DNA of 64,000 bases from Mikania micrantha (Eukaryota; Streptophyta; Magnoliopsida; Asterales; Asteraceae). The first letter of the stretch is position 1; every line of letters starts with the position of its first letter. Made by a program: the position numbers and the translations under genes. The stretch covers positions 40,681,253 to 40,745,252 of the forward strand of contig CM018691.1 in the NCBI GenBank assembly GCA_009363875.1. Direction: 5' to 3'. The notes below the pieces were generated by a model. That model was not told the DNA's origin, did no database searches, and saw nothing but the letters and a program-made list of their open reading frames with translations. This document shows, one piece after another, positions 1 to 9,387 of the stretch.

Positions 1-2
1 TA

Positions 3-926
3 GAGAAAATGGAGAACACCTTGGACATTAGCAGCTGTCCAGAACACCATAAAGTTCGCTATGCAGCTGGTTCATTTAGCAAGCGAGCACTGACATGGTG
101 GAATGCCCAGATTCGAGCAAAGGGAAGAGATGAGGCGATGGCAATGCCTTGGGCAGAATTTAAGCTTCTTTTGAGGAACGAGTTCTGCCCAAAACACGAA
201 CTGCAACAGCTGGAGATCGAGCTCTCGAACCATGTAATGAAGGGAGCCGACCATATGACTTTCACCACTCGCTATCACGAACTGGTAGCTTTGGTGCCAG
301 AAATGGTGCCAACTTTGGAAAAGTTGATTGACAGATATGTAGCTGGATTACCCTCCTGCATACAGAGTATTGTACTTGCTGGAAACCCCGCAACTTTAGA
401 GTCCGCCATTTCTCTGTCCGCCAAACTCACTGACGTGATGGTGAAATCCGGAGAATTGAAAGAGGACTCTGGCAAGACTAAAGAGGAACAACCATAGAAG
501 AAACAAAAGGTCACTCAAGACTATGCGATACCCGTGCCTCTTCATCAAGTTGCTACAGTATCTGCTAAAGCTGCACGCAAACCCTACTCAGGCGTACATC
601 CTCAATGTGCACAATGTCAGTTTCATCATGCTGCCACAATGTCGTGTAGGCAGTGTACCAACTGTGGCCGAAAAGGTCATCTGGCTCAACACTGCCGAAC
701 CACACCGGCACCGGCGGTAAACAACGCCGCCATGGCAATGCCACCACCACAAAACCCTGGCAACTACAACAACAATCGAGGATGCTATAACTGTGGAGAA
801 CTAGGTCATTTCTCCATAGACTGTCCGAAGAGAGCACAACAAGGAGCTCAAGTGCCTCGTGGGAGAGCATATATGATTGGAGCCGCTGCAGCACGCCAAG
901 ACCCGGAGACGGGTACTGGTATGTAG
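3..926 (+). pseudogene. Gag of gag-only Gypsy copy A (5' end outside window)
   Basis: Ty3/Gypsy capsid-nucleocapsid protein, which would assemble the virus-like particle and bind element RNA. The frame is open from position 3 and holds the capsid region (TWWNAQ near nt 100, PMPW-type core, VPTLEK near nt 310). One TAG at 495-497 interrupts it; the same frame then runs on to 926. The second part has two zinc knuckles of the form CX2CX4HX4C (CTNCGRKGHLAQHC near nt 655, CYNCGELGHFSIDC near nt 783). The N-terminal proline-rich part seen in copy B lies left of the window. The frame ends exactly where protease starts in the related element E3, and no pol follows. It is 96-98 percent like copy B by eye. 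Identification as gag is firm; function is unlikely given the stop, unless the TAG is read through. Confidence 0.9.
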
Positions 927-1391
927 TATCTCCTCACTCATAAGATTTCATTTTATGTTGATACTAGTCTGAATAAGAAATTTATCTTATTCATAATAGT
1001 ACAATCACAAAAGTATTCTATGGAACTTAGAAATCCTTTTATTGTGATACAAACAGCGAAAGAGTTCCTAGTTAATACACATAACATACGTAGGAGACTA
1101 TAGCTAACACTAAGAATGTGTAACAATTGATGCTCAAAACATCAATTAGTTTTGAACAATAAGGTGTTAGAGTCACACAGAGAATTAGCAAGTAGTAACA
1201 GTAAGACAACTATGAGCAATAGGACTAGCAACACTTCGAGGTCATAGATAAGAATCCCAAACGCGACCCAGAGTTTATTTGGGAATGAAGGGAAGTTACA
1301 CTAAACAAAGTTTCCTCGCTTGTTGTAAAGGAAGATGTCACCGATAATAACTTTTAAATTTCGGGACGAAATTTCTTTAACAAGGGGAGAC
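927..1391 (+). other. Non-coding 3' interior of copy A ending in a polypurine tract
   Basis: About 460 bp with no coding frame stands where pol should be. It ends in the block AAATTTCGGGACGAAATTTC (1357-1376) and the polypurine tract AAGGGGAGA (1382-1390), which would prime plus-strand DNA synthesis. Both blocks are nearly the same before the LTRs of E2 (36391-36405) and E3 (45451-45465). This ties the gag-only element to the full-length families. Confidence 0.8.
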
Positions 1392-2694
1392 TGTAACATC
1401 TGTGCCGGAATCATTATCGGAACAGTAAGTTGCACAGTAAAGCGCACAGTAACTCAGGCGCACATTACGTGAAACCATGTTGATACTATTCACACATGAG
1501 GCTTAACATGAAACTATGATGCGATTGTCTGAAATCTAATTTAAAACCTTATGGTTTAACATTCAGAAACATATCAGACAACACAAACATGACACACAAA
1601 TACTTGATTTGAAGCTAGTATGTATAAACGTATGCGAGGATAAACAGAACAAAGCTATAACAGTTGTTGTTAGAGAATGCTAAACCGACGAGTTATTCGT
1701 ACAGGTGACGATCTGTACGAATAGATCTGAAAGTTTAACGATCTGAAATGATGACTGGAAAGTAGAAAAAAAAATCAGAAAGTGAAACGTACGATCGTGT
1801 TCATACAGTTAGCGCTCTGTTCGAAAACGCGCGTAAGTGACGTTTTCTGACTAAACGAAAACGAAGACAATTCGAACAATAATAATATTAAGGAAATATA
1901 ATATTTCCTATTTTACAATTTTGAAACTCATCAGAAAGAAATTTAAAAGGAAACTATTTAAATTATAATACGTAAACTATGCAAAAAGTTACGAAACGCG
2001 TGAAAATAATAAATAGCGATAAATAATTCAAGGAAATAATATTTAAACTGTTTATTTGAAATAACCAACTTCCAAACGTTTAAAATAAACCCTTTTATTT
2101 GATGTTTGTAAATAATGCGCGTAACGATCCAGGAACGCGACGAAAACGCGAACCGAGTAACCGAAACGAACCCGAATACACGCGGGTATAAAAACCCATT
2201 AAAAAGCATTTAATTCCATTTACTCTCATCACCTACACCCTTCTCTCTCTAAAAATTCGGTTCCTCTTTCTCTCTACAAGTTTTGATCTTCAAATCCATA
2301 GATCTCCCTCATTTCTTGATGGATTTGAACGTTCTTGGTGCCTAAACAAAAATCTCGACCTCCTCTACACGAAAGTACAACCGATCTAGAGCAAAAACTA
2401 CTGAGATTCGAGGTGTTTAACATTAAAAGTCACGAAAACTAGGGTTTCTAAACCCTTGGTCAACCCACAAGTCCAATCGATTCCAGCCCTACCCCTTGAA
2501 CCTTACACCCTCGCGACTGATTATACACCCACTACCACCTGAAAACCCCATGAACTTTGACCTTAAAACCTTCACTATAGTGGTACCCTTGCTGGAATTA
2601 CAGCTCGACCGAATGAAGGGACATTCGGCCGAATGGTTGGGACGCATGAGCTTGGCCGAAGGACTCTATTGCCGACAGAAGCAAGGGTCGCATG
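1392..2694 (+). repeat. Shared A/B LTR, segment 1 (LTR start to S1 insertion)
   Basis: Starts TGTAACATC directly after the polypurine tract. It matches 24684-25960 almost base for base. It holds a TATA box (2187), a CT-rich leader (about 2230-2460) and a CATTCGGCCGAATG palindrome (2622-2635). At 2690-2694 the target GCATG is duplicated around S1. The LTR resumes at 6981. Confidence 0.85.
2187..2194 (+). promoter_or_regulatory. TATA box of the shared A/B LTR
   Basis: TATAAAAA in a GC-richer context (CGCGGG before, CCC after), followed by a CT-rich leader. Copy B has it at 25479-25486 and the E3-type LTR at 45895-45902, at the same place in the LTR. Probable RNA polymerase II promoter of the element. 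Confidence 0.65.
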
Positions 2695-3599
2695 TGTAAC
2701 AACTGTAATAAATCCCAACGAATTTAAACATCGAATTGTAATTAGATGATAAAACCCAATAAACATTTAGGCCCAATAAGATTTTAAGGCCCAAATAAAC
2801 CCATTAAGAATTTTATGTATATATCAAAACTCATATAATTAATCTTGAATTAGAATCACAATAAATAAATCAAATTCAATAAATTTTAACATAAATTGAA
2901 CAATACCTTAATAAATTTCCTTCGATAAATTAATTGTTATTATTCTATTAATAATCGTGAGAAACAAATGAAAGAACCAAAATTAAACAAGTTTAATGTA
3001 AAATATGTATTTATATCAATCGGATGATTAATCCTAAAACAAACATAGGAAATGTATACCTATGTAATAAGCAAACTAAGTTAAACGAATGCTCAATCAC
3101 ATTATCATCTGAACTGTGACAGTTAAGTTAAAGTAGACCTACCATAATGAAAGAATAATATTATTACCAATAAATTTAAAAGATAACTTATCTACATATA
3201 TTAAGTTGCGGCATGCGTTTTAAAGTTATAAAACATAAGTTAATGTGTGAACACCTGTATTTGATAATTAAACGTTCTGACTGGAAAGCTGAGATAAAAA
3301 CATTGATAACTACCTATTTTAAAATATTATCGATGTTAAAACATATGAAAACCTTATTCGGAGCGCGAAATAGCTAAACCGATCAAATGTGTCATAAACG
3401 CGACATTAACGCGTTTCAACTTAATTAATTGAACAAATTAAATATAACGAAACAAAATAAACATTTTAATAATATTTTTAGGTTATTTGTTTATCTAATA
3501 AACTTTCGGGTTAGGAATAATAAACGAAAACGAAATACTAGCGCGAGTCGAGATCGGTACGCGTTTTAATCTATTTTAACCCTAGATTTAAAACCTAAG

Positions 3600-3607
3600 T
3601 ATAAAAG
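3600..3607 (+). promoter_or_regulatory. TATA box of solo LTR S1
   Basis: TATAAAAG about 900 bp into the solo LTR. It is followed within about 40 bp by TTTCTTTCGC, a plausible start region, and then a GC-rich leader. The position relative to the leader matches the other Gypsy LTRs here. Confidence 0.55.
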
Positions 3608-6182
3608 GGGTGTAAACCCTTGTTTCTTTCGCATAGCAGCCGCACATCACACACACTTATGTGTGTGCGTGTTTCCAATCGACCAAAACACCCGAGAGAA
3701 AGAGAGACAGTAGCAACGGCGGCCAGCGGCGGCACCACGGCGGAGCGACCAAAGGGCTACACCTCCGGACTCCTCCCATCGAGCTCTAAAACTTTTTCAT
3801 CTTTAGTCTCGCAAGATCTCGACCCTAAAGGCGCGAAAACGGTGTGAGAAAGTTATGGTGGCTAGGGTTTTTGTCCCAAACGAGCGGCGGCTAAGGGACG
3901 AGGTCGAGTCTGAGGTGGTTTCCATGGTTACCAGATGGTGAAATGAGCAGAGGAGGCCGCATGTAGCGGTGGTAGCCCCTTGGGTTCGGCCTACTGCCCC
4001 TTCGGCGGTTGTTCTAGCACCGGAATAGGGCTGTTCCAGCGTGTTCTTACCCTCCAGCCGCCAAACTGAAGGTAAAAACAACTTGGTGAACTTTGATATT
4101 TACATGCATGTTAAACTCTTGAAGGTTTTCGGTTCTCGCGGTTGTCTTGGGGCGGTTCAGGCAGCGACGCAAGCTATTTTGGCCGTGACCCACTCTGTAA
4201 CCGACAACCAAAGGTAAACAAGAGTATAGAATGATCCGATCCATACATGCATGTCTAATTTCAGAAAGTTTTGTGGTTATAACGATTGTTTTGGGTGGTT
4301 CTAGCGGTTGTAATGAGGACCAGCAGCTACTGGTGGCGGCGGAACAGCCACGGTGGTGGCCAGAAGTGAAACCGAGGAGATCACGGGTTTGGGAGATGAT
4401 TTCAAACCTTGGTCAACCAAAAGTCAGCACGCGTTTAGGACGGGTCAAACCCGAACAGCTTCAGTCAACAACAAAAACCATGTGATCGGTTATAATCGTT
4501 ATGTAAAAACGAGATAAGAAACATGTTCGATTTATGAAACAAACATACGATTAATTTAACCGGTTTTGGATACGCGAAACGAACAAGTGGGAAGGTAAAA
4601 ACCGCGAGCCATTAACTTTTAATATGTGGTTTTATATGCTTAAACAAATAATTTAAAAGTGGTTGAGCTTTGGGTAAACTAACATAAAATATAGTTGGTA
4701 ACAATTAATTTAGATACAAATTATCTTGTAACCATAAGACGTATGTGATTTATGTTGGATATGTATATATATTCGGAGAGACATTTATAAATAAAAATAA
4801 CTATGAAAACCCTAAATATTATTATATATATTGGGATTTAAAACATAACAAATGATACAAGTTGTTAATATCAGTACCTAAATAATATGATTAGATGGTA
4901 ATAAGCGTTTAAAGAAGCTATTACAAAGTCTTGACATCTAATATGGATACATATTAGAATTTATATGAAACTTGTTATATTATGTATGCAAATAACTTAG
5001 AAACCAAAATTTTAATAGAACTTTAAAATTCGGGTATACAAGGAATGTGTATGATACCTATATTATTTTCATGTAAACATTAAATCTTTATATATACATA
5101 CACATATTAAATACACATCTATAGATTAATATACAATAAATAGTTTAAGTTTAAAAACATGTTTATAAACATGTTGAATTAAACATGTTAACGATTGATT
5201 TTATAGTTATATGTGCAAACTAAACGTAAATTAGGTAGGATTATTAAGATGAATATGCATACTTACACTATATGTAATACGCTAGTGTAAAGCAATTGGT
5301 AATTTAACAAAGGTGTTTGACTAAATGTTAATATTATTTTATACAATATATCAAACTCATACTAATTCTCAAATTAATTACTAATTTGTTAGTTTTCAAC
5401 TAAGACTAATTACTTTTAAAGAATTATTTTTATAAAAGCAATCATACTCGACACTATTAAATGATTTCTAAATTCAATGTTTACAAATATTAGAACTTAT
5501 TAAAAGCATGACTAATCATCCTAACATATAATATTATACCATTTCTATGTTTTGACAAATAATTAAAATTTGACAATAGTAACGTTACTAATATCACTAG
5601 TGAAATTTGTATCAATATTAATGTTGTAATTATTAATATTATTAATGTTGTTATTATTATCTTCGATAATAGTTACATCTAAGAATGTATAATTTTAATT
5701 ATACATAGAAATTAAATTATGAATATGTTTAAACATTCTTTTATTCAACAATTATAACAATTACAATGGTTAGTATAAAACAATGATTACAAAGTAGATT
5801 ATCACAGATAATAGTGTTAACTATTACTAATCTTAGAATATAAAACTCCTAATAAGAGACTAAGCAAAACTAACACTATAAGTTGGAATATATTAACTTA
5901 CCGTATACGTACAATTGAATAGTAAGAGTTCACTATGTACAGAAATACAAAGAAACTTTAAACTAGTAAACTCTAAACACATTAACCCAAAGAGCTCAAC
6001 CACATTAAACAACCACAATCAACCACCATAATTTATAAATTTTACAACTCACACGTATATACATAAATTGATACAAATAGGAACTTGCCTTGATGATATA
6101 GCTTTGGGAACATAGAAAATCATGCATAGTGGCACAATGACATGTTTGTGCAGGAACAAAAGGAAACAGTTAAAGCAACCAG

Positions 6183-6691
6183 GTGAGTTCATGTGATCCC
6201 TTTTCTATTTATTGTTTTGGGATACTGAAAGCATGCTCTAAACTGTTTATTTAACTTTATATGTGATAATGAACGCACCGTTCAATTTAATTGCTTCCCC
6301 TAGACATGAAGCATAATATACAACCATTAACTCACAGGATGAGCCAGTGAGTATATGGGTAGTACTACTTGGGGAATCCCCCACGCACAGTGGCCCGAAA
6401 GGGTGGCCCTACATAAATAGGGTTGAAACCCCACTGAGGTTAATGATAACCGTTGTGGCATATATTCATCATGATACATTTACACCGAGGACATGAGCGG
6501 GTCTCGGAATGGGAAGTAGATTTGGGGTGGCCATGTCACGGGCTAACAGTGTATGAGGCAGACGCCTGGTCATGGCACAGGGTTGGTTGTATTGTTTTTG
6601 AATTATCACATGCTATTTATTATTGTGTCTGTATACTAAAACTCGTGAGCTCACCAACTTTATAGTTGACGTATTTTAGCATGTCTTTCAG
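6183..6691 (+). other. Intron-like module in solo LTR S1
   Basis: Donor CAG|GTGAGTTCAT (intron would start at 6183), branch-point-like TTGAC (6666-6670) and acceptor TTTCAG|GTAA (AG at 6690-6691); the branch A lies 22 nt before the acceptor. The block CGTGAGCTCACC at 6644-6655 can pair with the donor GGTGAGTTCAT over 11 positions, two of them G-U. The predicted intron is 509 nt. Splicing itself is inference. Confidence 0.5.
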
Positions 6692-6975
6692 GTAATTAGA
6701 AACAGGTATGACTCGGATATTGGGTTGCTTGAACAAGATCACTACATGCAAAACTGAAGAACTTGGCTTAAAGACTAATAAAGTGTGCTGATGCCTGGAT
6801 GGACCCAATAACTCTAGAAATTTCCCCCACTAGTTAAATCATATTTTATATTTGTTGTAAACAAATTAGATACTTAGACTAAACCTTTGGTTGAATTGTA
6901 ATATATTTATTTTGTCTTCCGCTACTTTTTGTTTTGAATCAATCGTTAGTCAAGCCCCCTGGTTGGGTTGTGACA

Positions 6976-8672
6976 GCATGGCTTGCTGATTCGGCCGAAT
7001 GGGTTTCCCATTCTCTCAGTCATATCACCTTCATTCGGACAGTCACAGTGCCATTCGACTATGGCCTCTTTCGGCCCCCTCATACTCCTATACTCATTCG
7101 GCTATAGCAAGACCTATTCAACTGATACTTCATTCGACTAACCCTACCATCGATATACCCAAGTGATAACCGCATTCAGCCAGCAGCATCCATGCGGCCC
7201 AGCTATCTAGCTTCAGCCCATATACACATATCATTCGGCCCACAACAGATTCGGCCCAAGGTTTTCTGTTTTGGCCCATACCCACAGATCAATCCATTTA
7301 TATCTTCGGCCCAAGTAAACTGGCCCAATTGATGTAGTTGTCCATGGTGTTGGTTCGACCCACTTGGGTATAGTCAACTTAATACATTGGTTCGGCCCAT
7401 GTTTGTTACTGGCCCAACAGCACTTTTCTTTGGCCCAGTATAATTTGACCAGGCCCAATCGAGACATAACTCTACATTCGGCCCAACAGGAATGATTGAG
7501 CCACTGTTTCGGCCCAATAGTGTGGTCCATGTACACATACGGCCCAAATAACTTGATCAGGCCCACTTAACCTAACACTTGTAAACAATCACATAAACGA
7601 ACTTTATGGTAACATGCATGGAAACTTACTGATAATACTACAAGGGTGACAAATTTTTTTGGGTTGGTGAACTTGAACAAGACCAAAACCTTAAAAGATT
7701 ACAAGTGTGGTGACATGGTTATTTGATAACCATGTAACAATTTAATTAGTCTTACAAGGGCAACATATGAGACTTTAAAACTACAAAGCTATGCTCCTCA
7801 CTTTGAAAATGATCATAGGTTTCAAAACAAGGTAAGCATAAAACAAATACCAAGATGTACTAAAATTAATTTAAAATGGGATAAGTGTTAGTATGACTCA
7901 TCACAAAGGAACCAAGGGCCAAATGATGATCGAGACTCACGAGTGTTAGCCAACTTTAGGGCTAACACAAACACATACACAAACATATACTCAAAGACTT
8001 ATACTTATAAATTAAAAACATCGTGAAATCAATACAGGATTGTGAAAACAACATCAAGTACAAACAACGAGCGTGTGCATTCTTGTTTAGGACTTAGTCA
8101 ACCACTTCAAACACAAGGTGAGTTCATTTGTCCCTTTACAAACATATTTGTTTTACCTCGGGACTGAGAAGCATGTTGTACATTTTAAACAAATATTGAA
8201 ATGATTTAAACGAATGCTTTTATACTTATTCATAATATTTAATCTTTATGCGTGATACTAATGCTATGAAACTTTGGATTTAAACTATACGCTCAAAGAT
8301 TGCGCTATAAACTACACTCTTAAGCATTAGGCTAAATGCTTGTGTTATAAACTCTATGCATAAACTACATATTCGATGCTAAGGCTTTGAATCACTTACA
8401 CTAAACGCTAATAGTTGATACAATCGTTTCAAAACTAATACTATAAGTACATATTCTAAATACTAATTCTTTAAACAATTATTTTGAAAGCAAAGATCTT
8501 ATACTCTGAATCTATATGTTAATTTGTTTTACACTTATATTTATGTAGTTAAACTTAAAACGGAAACTTACAAGATTAGAAAGACTTACTCGCTTAAAAG
8601 GCTATGAAGACTTATATGCGTAAAATACTTAAAACACTTGAATGCTTGATATACTTGGAAGGCTTGAAAACA
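6976..8672 (+). repeat. Shared A/B LTR, segment 2 (between S1 and the Sirevirus)
   Basis: Continues the LTR after the GCATG duplication, as shown by uninterrupted copy B at 25958-26012. About 1.6 kb of it (roughly 7030-8640) is missing from copy B. It holds a cluster of GGCCCA motifs (7196-7565), a splice-donor-like site (8118), and at its right end one unit of the tandem repeat that resumes at 21816. The last five bases AAACA (8668-8672) are the probable Sirevirus target duplication. No coding content. Confidence 0.8.
7196..7565 (+). promoter_or_regulatory. Cluster of 14 GGCCCA (site II) motifs
   Basis: Fourteen GGCCCA hexamers in 370 bp, many as TTCGGCCCA. On the other strand these read TGGGCC, the plant site II element bound by TCP factors (established knowledge). 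A weaker cluster of six lies in the E3 5' LTR at 37661-37773. A role as enhancer is inference. Confidence 0.45.
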
Positions 8673-8673
8673 T

Positions 8674-9246
8674 TGTTGATACATGTAATGTCCCTAGTTT
8701 TGTTTTGTAATACTCATCATGTAAAATTCAAGATATTAATGGAAATTGTCTTTATATATCATTCTTAATGTTTTATAATGATTATATGATTATGTTATTG
8801 GTTGATTTGATTTATTATGTATTTGAGTATGAGTATGGTTCATTCAGGCTTATGACTCTAACGAATGAAGTCATTCGCCGAATGAAACCAGAGTATGTCT
8901 AGTCAGCGAATGAGTCATTCGCCGAATGACTCATTCGACTGAATTACTTATTCGACAGATGTCATTCGTCGAATGAGCTGTTTCGACCTCTCATTCGGCA
9001 GAATGTCAACTGCCTATATATACAAGTTCAAAATCATTTCAACCTTAACTTTTTGAAGAGCCCTCCTTCTTCCCTGAGATCCCAGAGTCAAACCCTAGAA
9101 GATTAGAGCGGCCATTGATCGTCCAAGTTCGATTCTCAACCCGTGGTGTTCGATTCTTGCTTACAAGTCCTTCCTACGCCTTTGGATCACCACGGTTGTT
9201 GTTGGTTTCGATTGGAAAACCCTGGAATAGGATTCCGCACTATTCC
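8674..9246 (+). repeat. Sirevirus 5' LTR (3' end missing)
   Basis: Starts TGTTGATACATG and aligns without gaps to 21176-21748 over 573 bp with 15 substitutions by my count (2.6 percent). It contains several CATTCG/CGAATG motifs upstream of a TATATATA box (9015-9022). After 9246 the two LTRs differ: here CATTCG-rich leader follows at once, with no tRNA primer site. Confidence 0.85.
9015..9022 (+). promoter_or_regulatory. TATA box of the Sirevirus LTR
   Basis: TATATATA directly downstream of the CATTCG motif cluster; the 3' LTR has the same box near 21517. Palindromic repeats upstream of TATA are a known feature of Sirevirus LTRs. Confidence 0.6.
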
Positions 9247-9387
9247 TTCATTCGCCGAATAGGTTCATTCGATCTACTCATTCGCCGGTTTCATCACATT
9301 CGGCCCCCGACATTCGCCATATTCATCCTCATTCGGCAAAGATTTCTGAAATTTTTCTAAGTGTTGAATTTTGTCATTTCTGATTAA
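9247..9387 (+). other. Sirevirus leader with CATTCG motifs, no primer site
   Basis: A 141-bp stretch between the last LTR-matched base and the gag ATG. It carries at least six CATTCG or ATTCGGC motifs. The expected primer site TGGTATCAGAGC is absent. Either the LTR end and primer site were deleted, or replaced by motif-rich sequence like that at 16849-17131. Confidence 0.6.

Larger units (their letters stand above)
2695..6975 (+). mobile_element. S1: 4.28 kb solo LTR of another Gypsy family
   Basis: Begins TGTAACAACTG and ends GGTTGTGACA, and is flanked by the 5-bp duplication GCATG at 2690-2694 and 6976-6980. No primer site, gag, pol or polypurine tract lies inside, so it is a solo LTR left by LTR-LTR recombination rather than an intact element. 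It contains a TATA box (3600), a leader-like GC-richer stretch with short chance ORFs (3620-4490), a long AT-rich stretch with nothing I recognise (4500-6100), and the splice-site module at 6183-6691. The family is not one of the others in the window, but the layout of its last 800 bp is the same as theirs. Confidence 0.88.

Noticed and set aside
3620..4485. Three short ORFs in S1
   Set aside because: They lie in the leader part of a solo LTR, show no motif, and overlap on both strands.
6641..6705. The ACTCACCAAC...TTGAC...CAGGT block as a polyadenylation signal
   Set aside because: No AATAAA-like element at fixed distance in the copies; spacing and bases fit a branch point and 3' splice site better.
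7231..7566. Reverse-strand 111-residue ORF
   Set aside because: It is the translation of the GGCCCA motif cluster (repeated GP and WA residues), not a gene.
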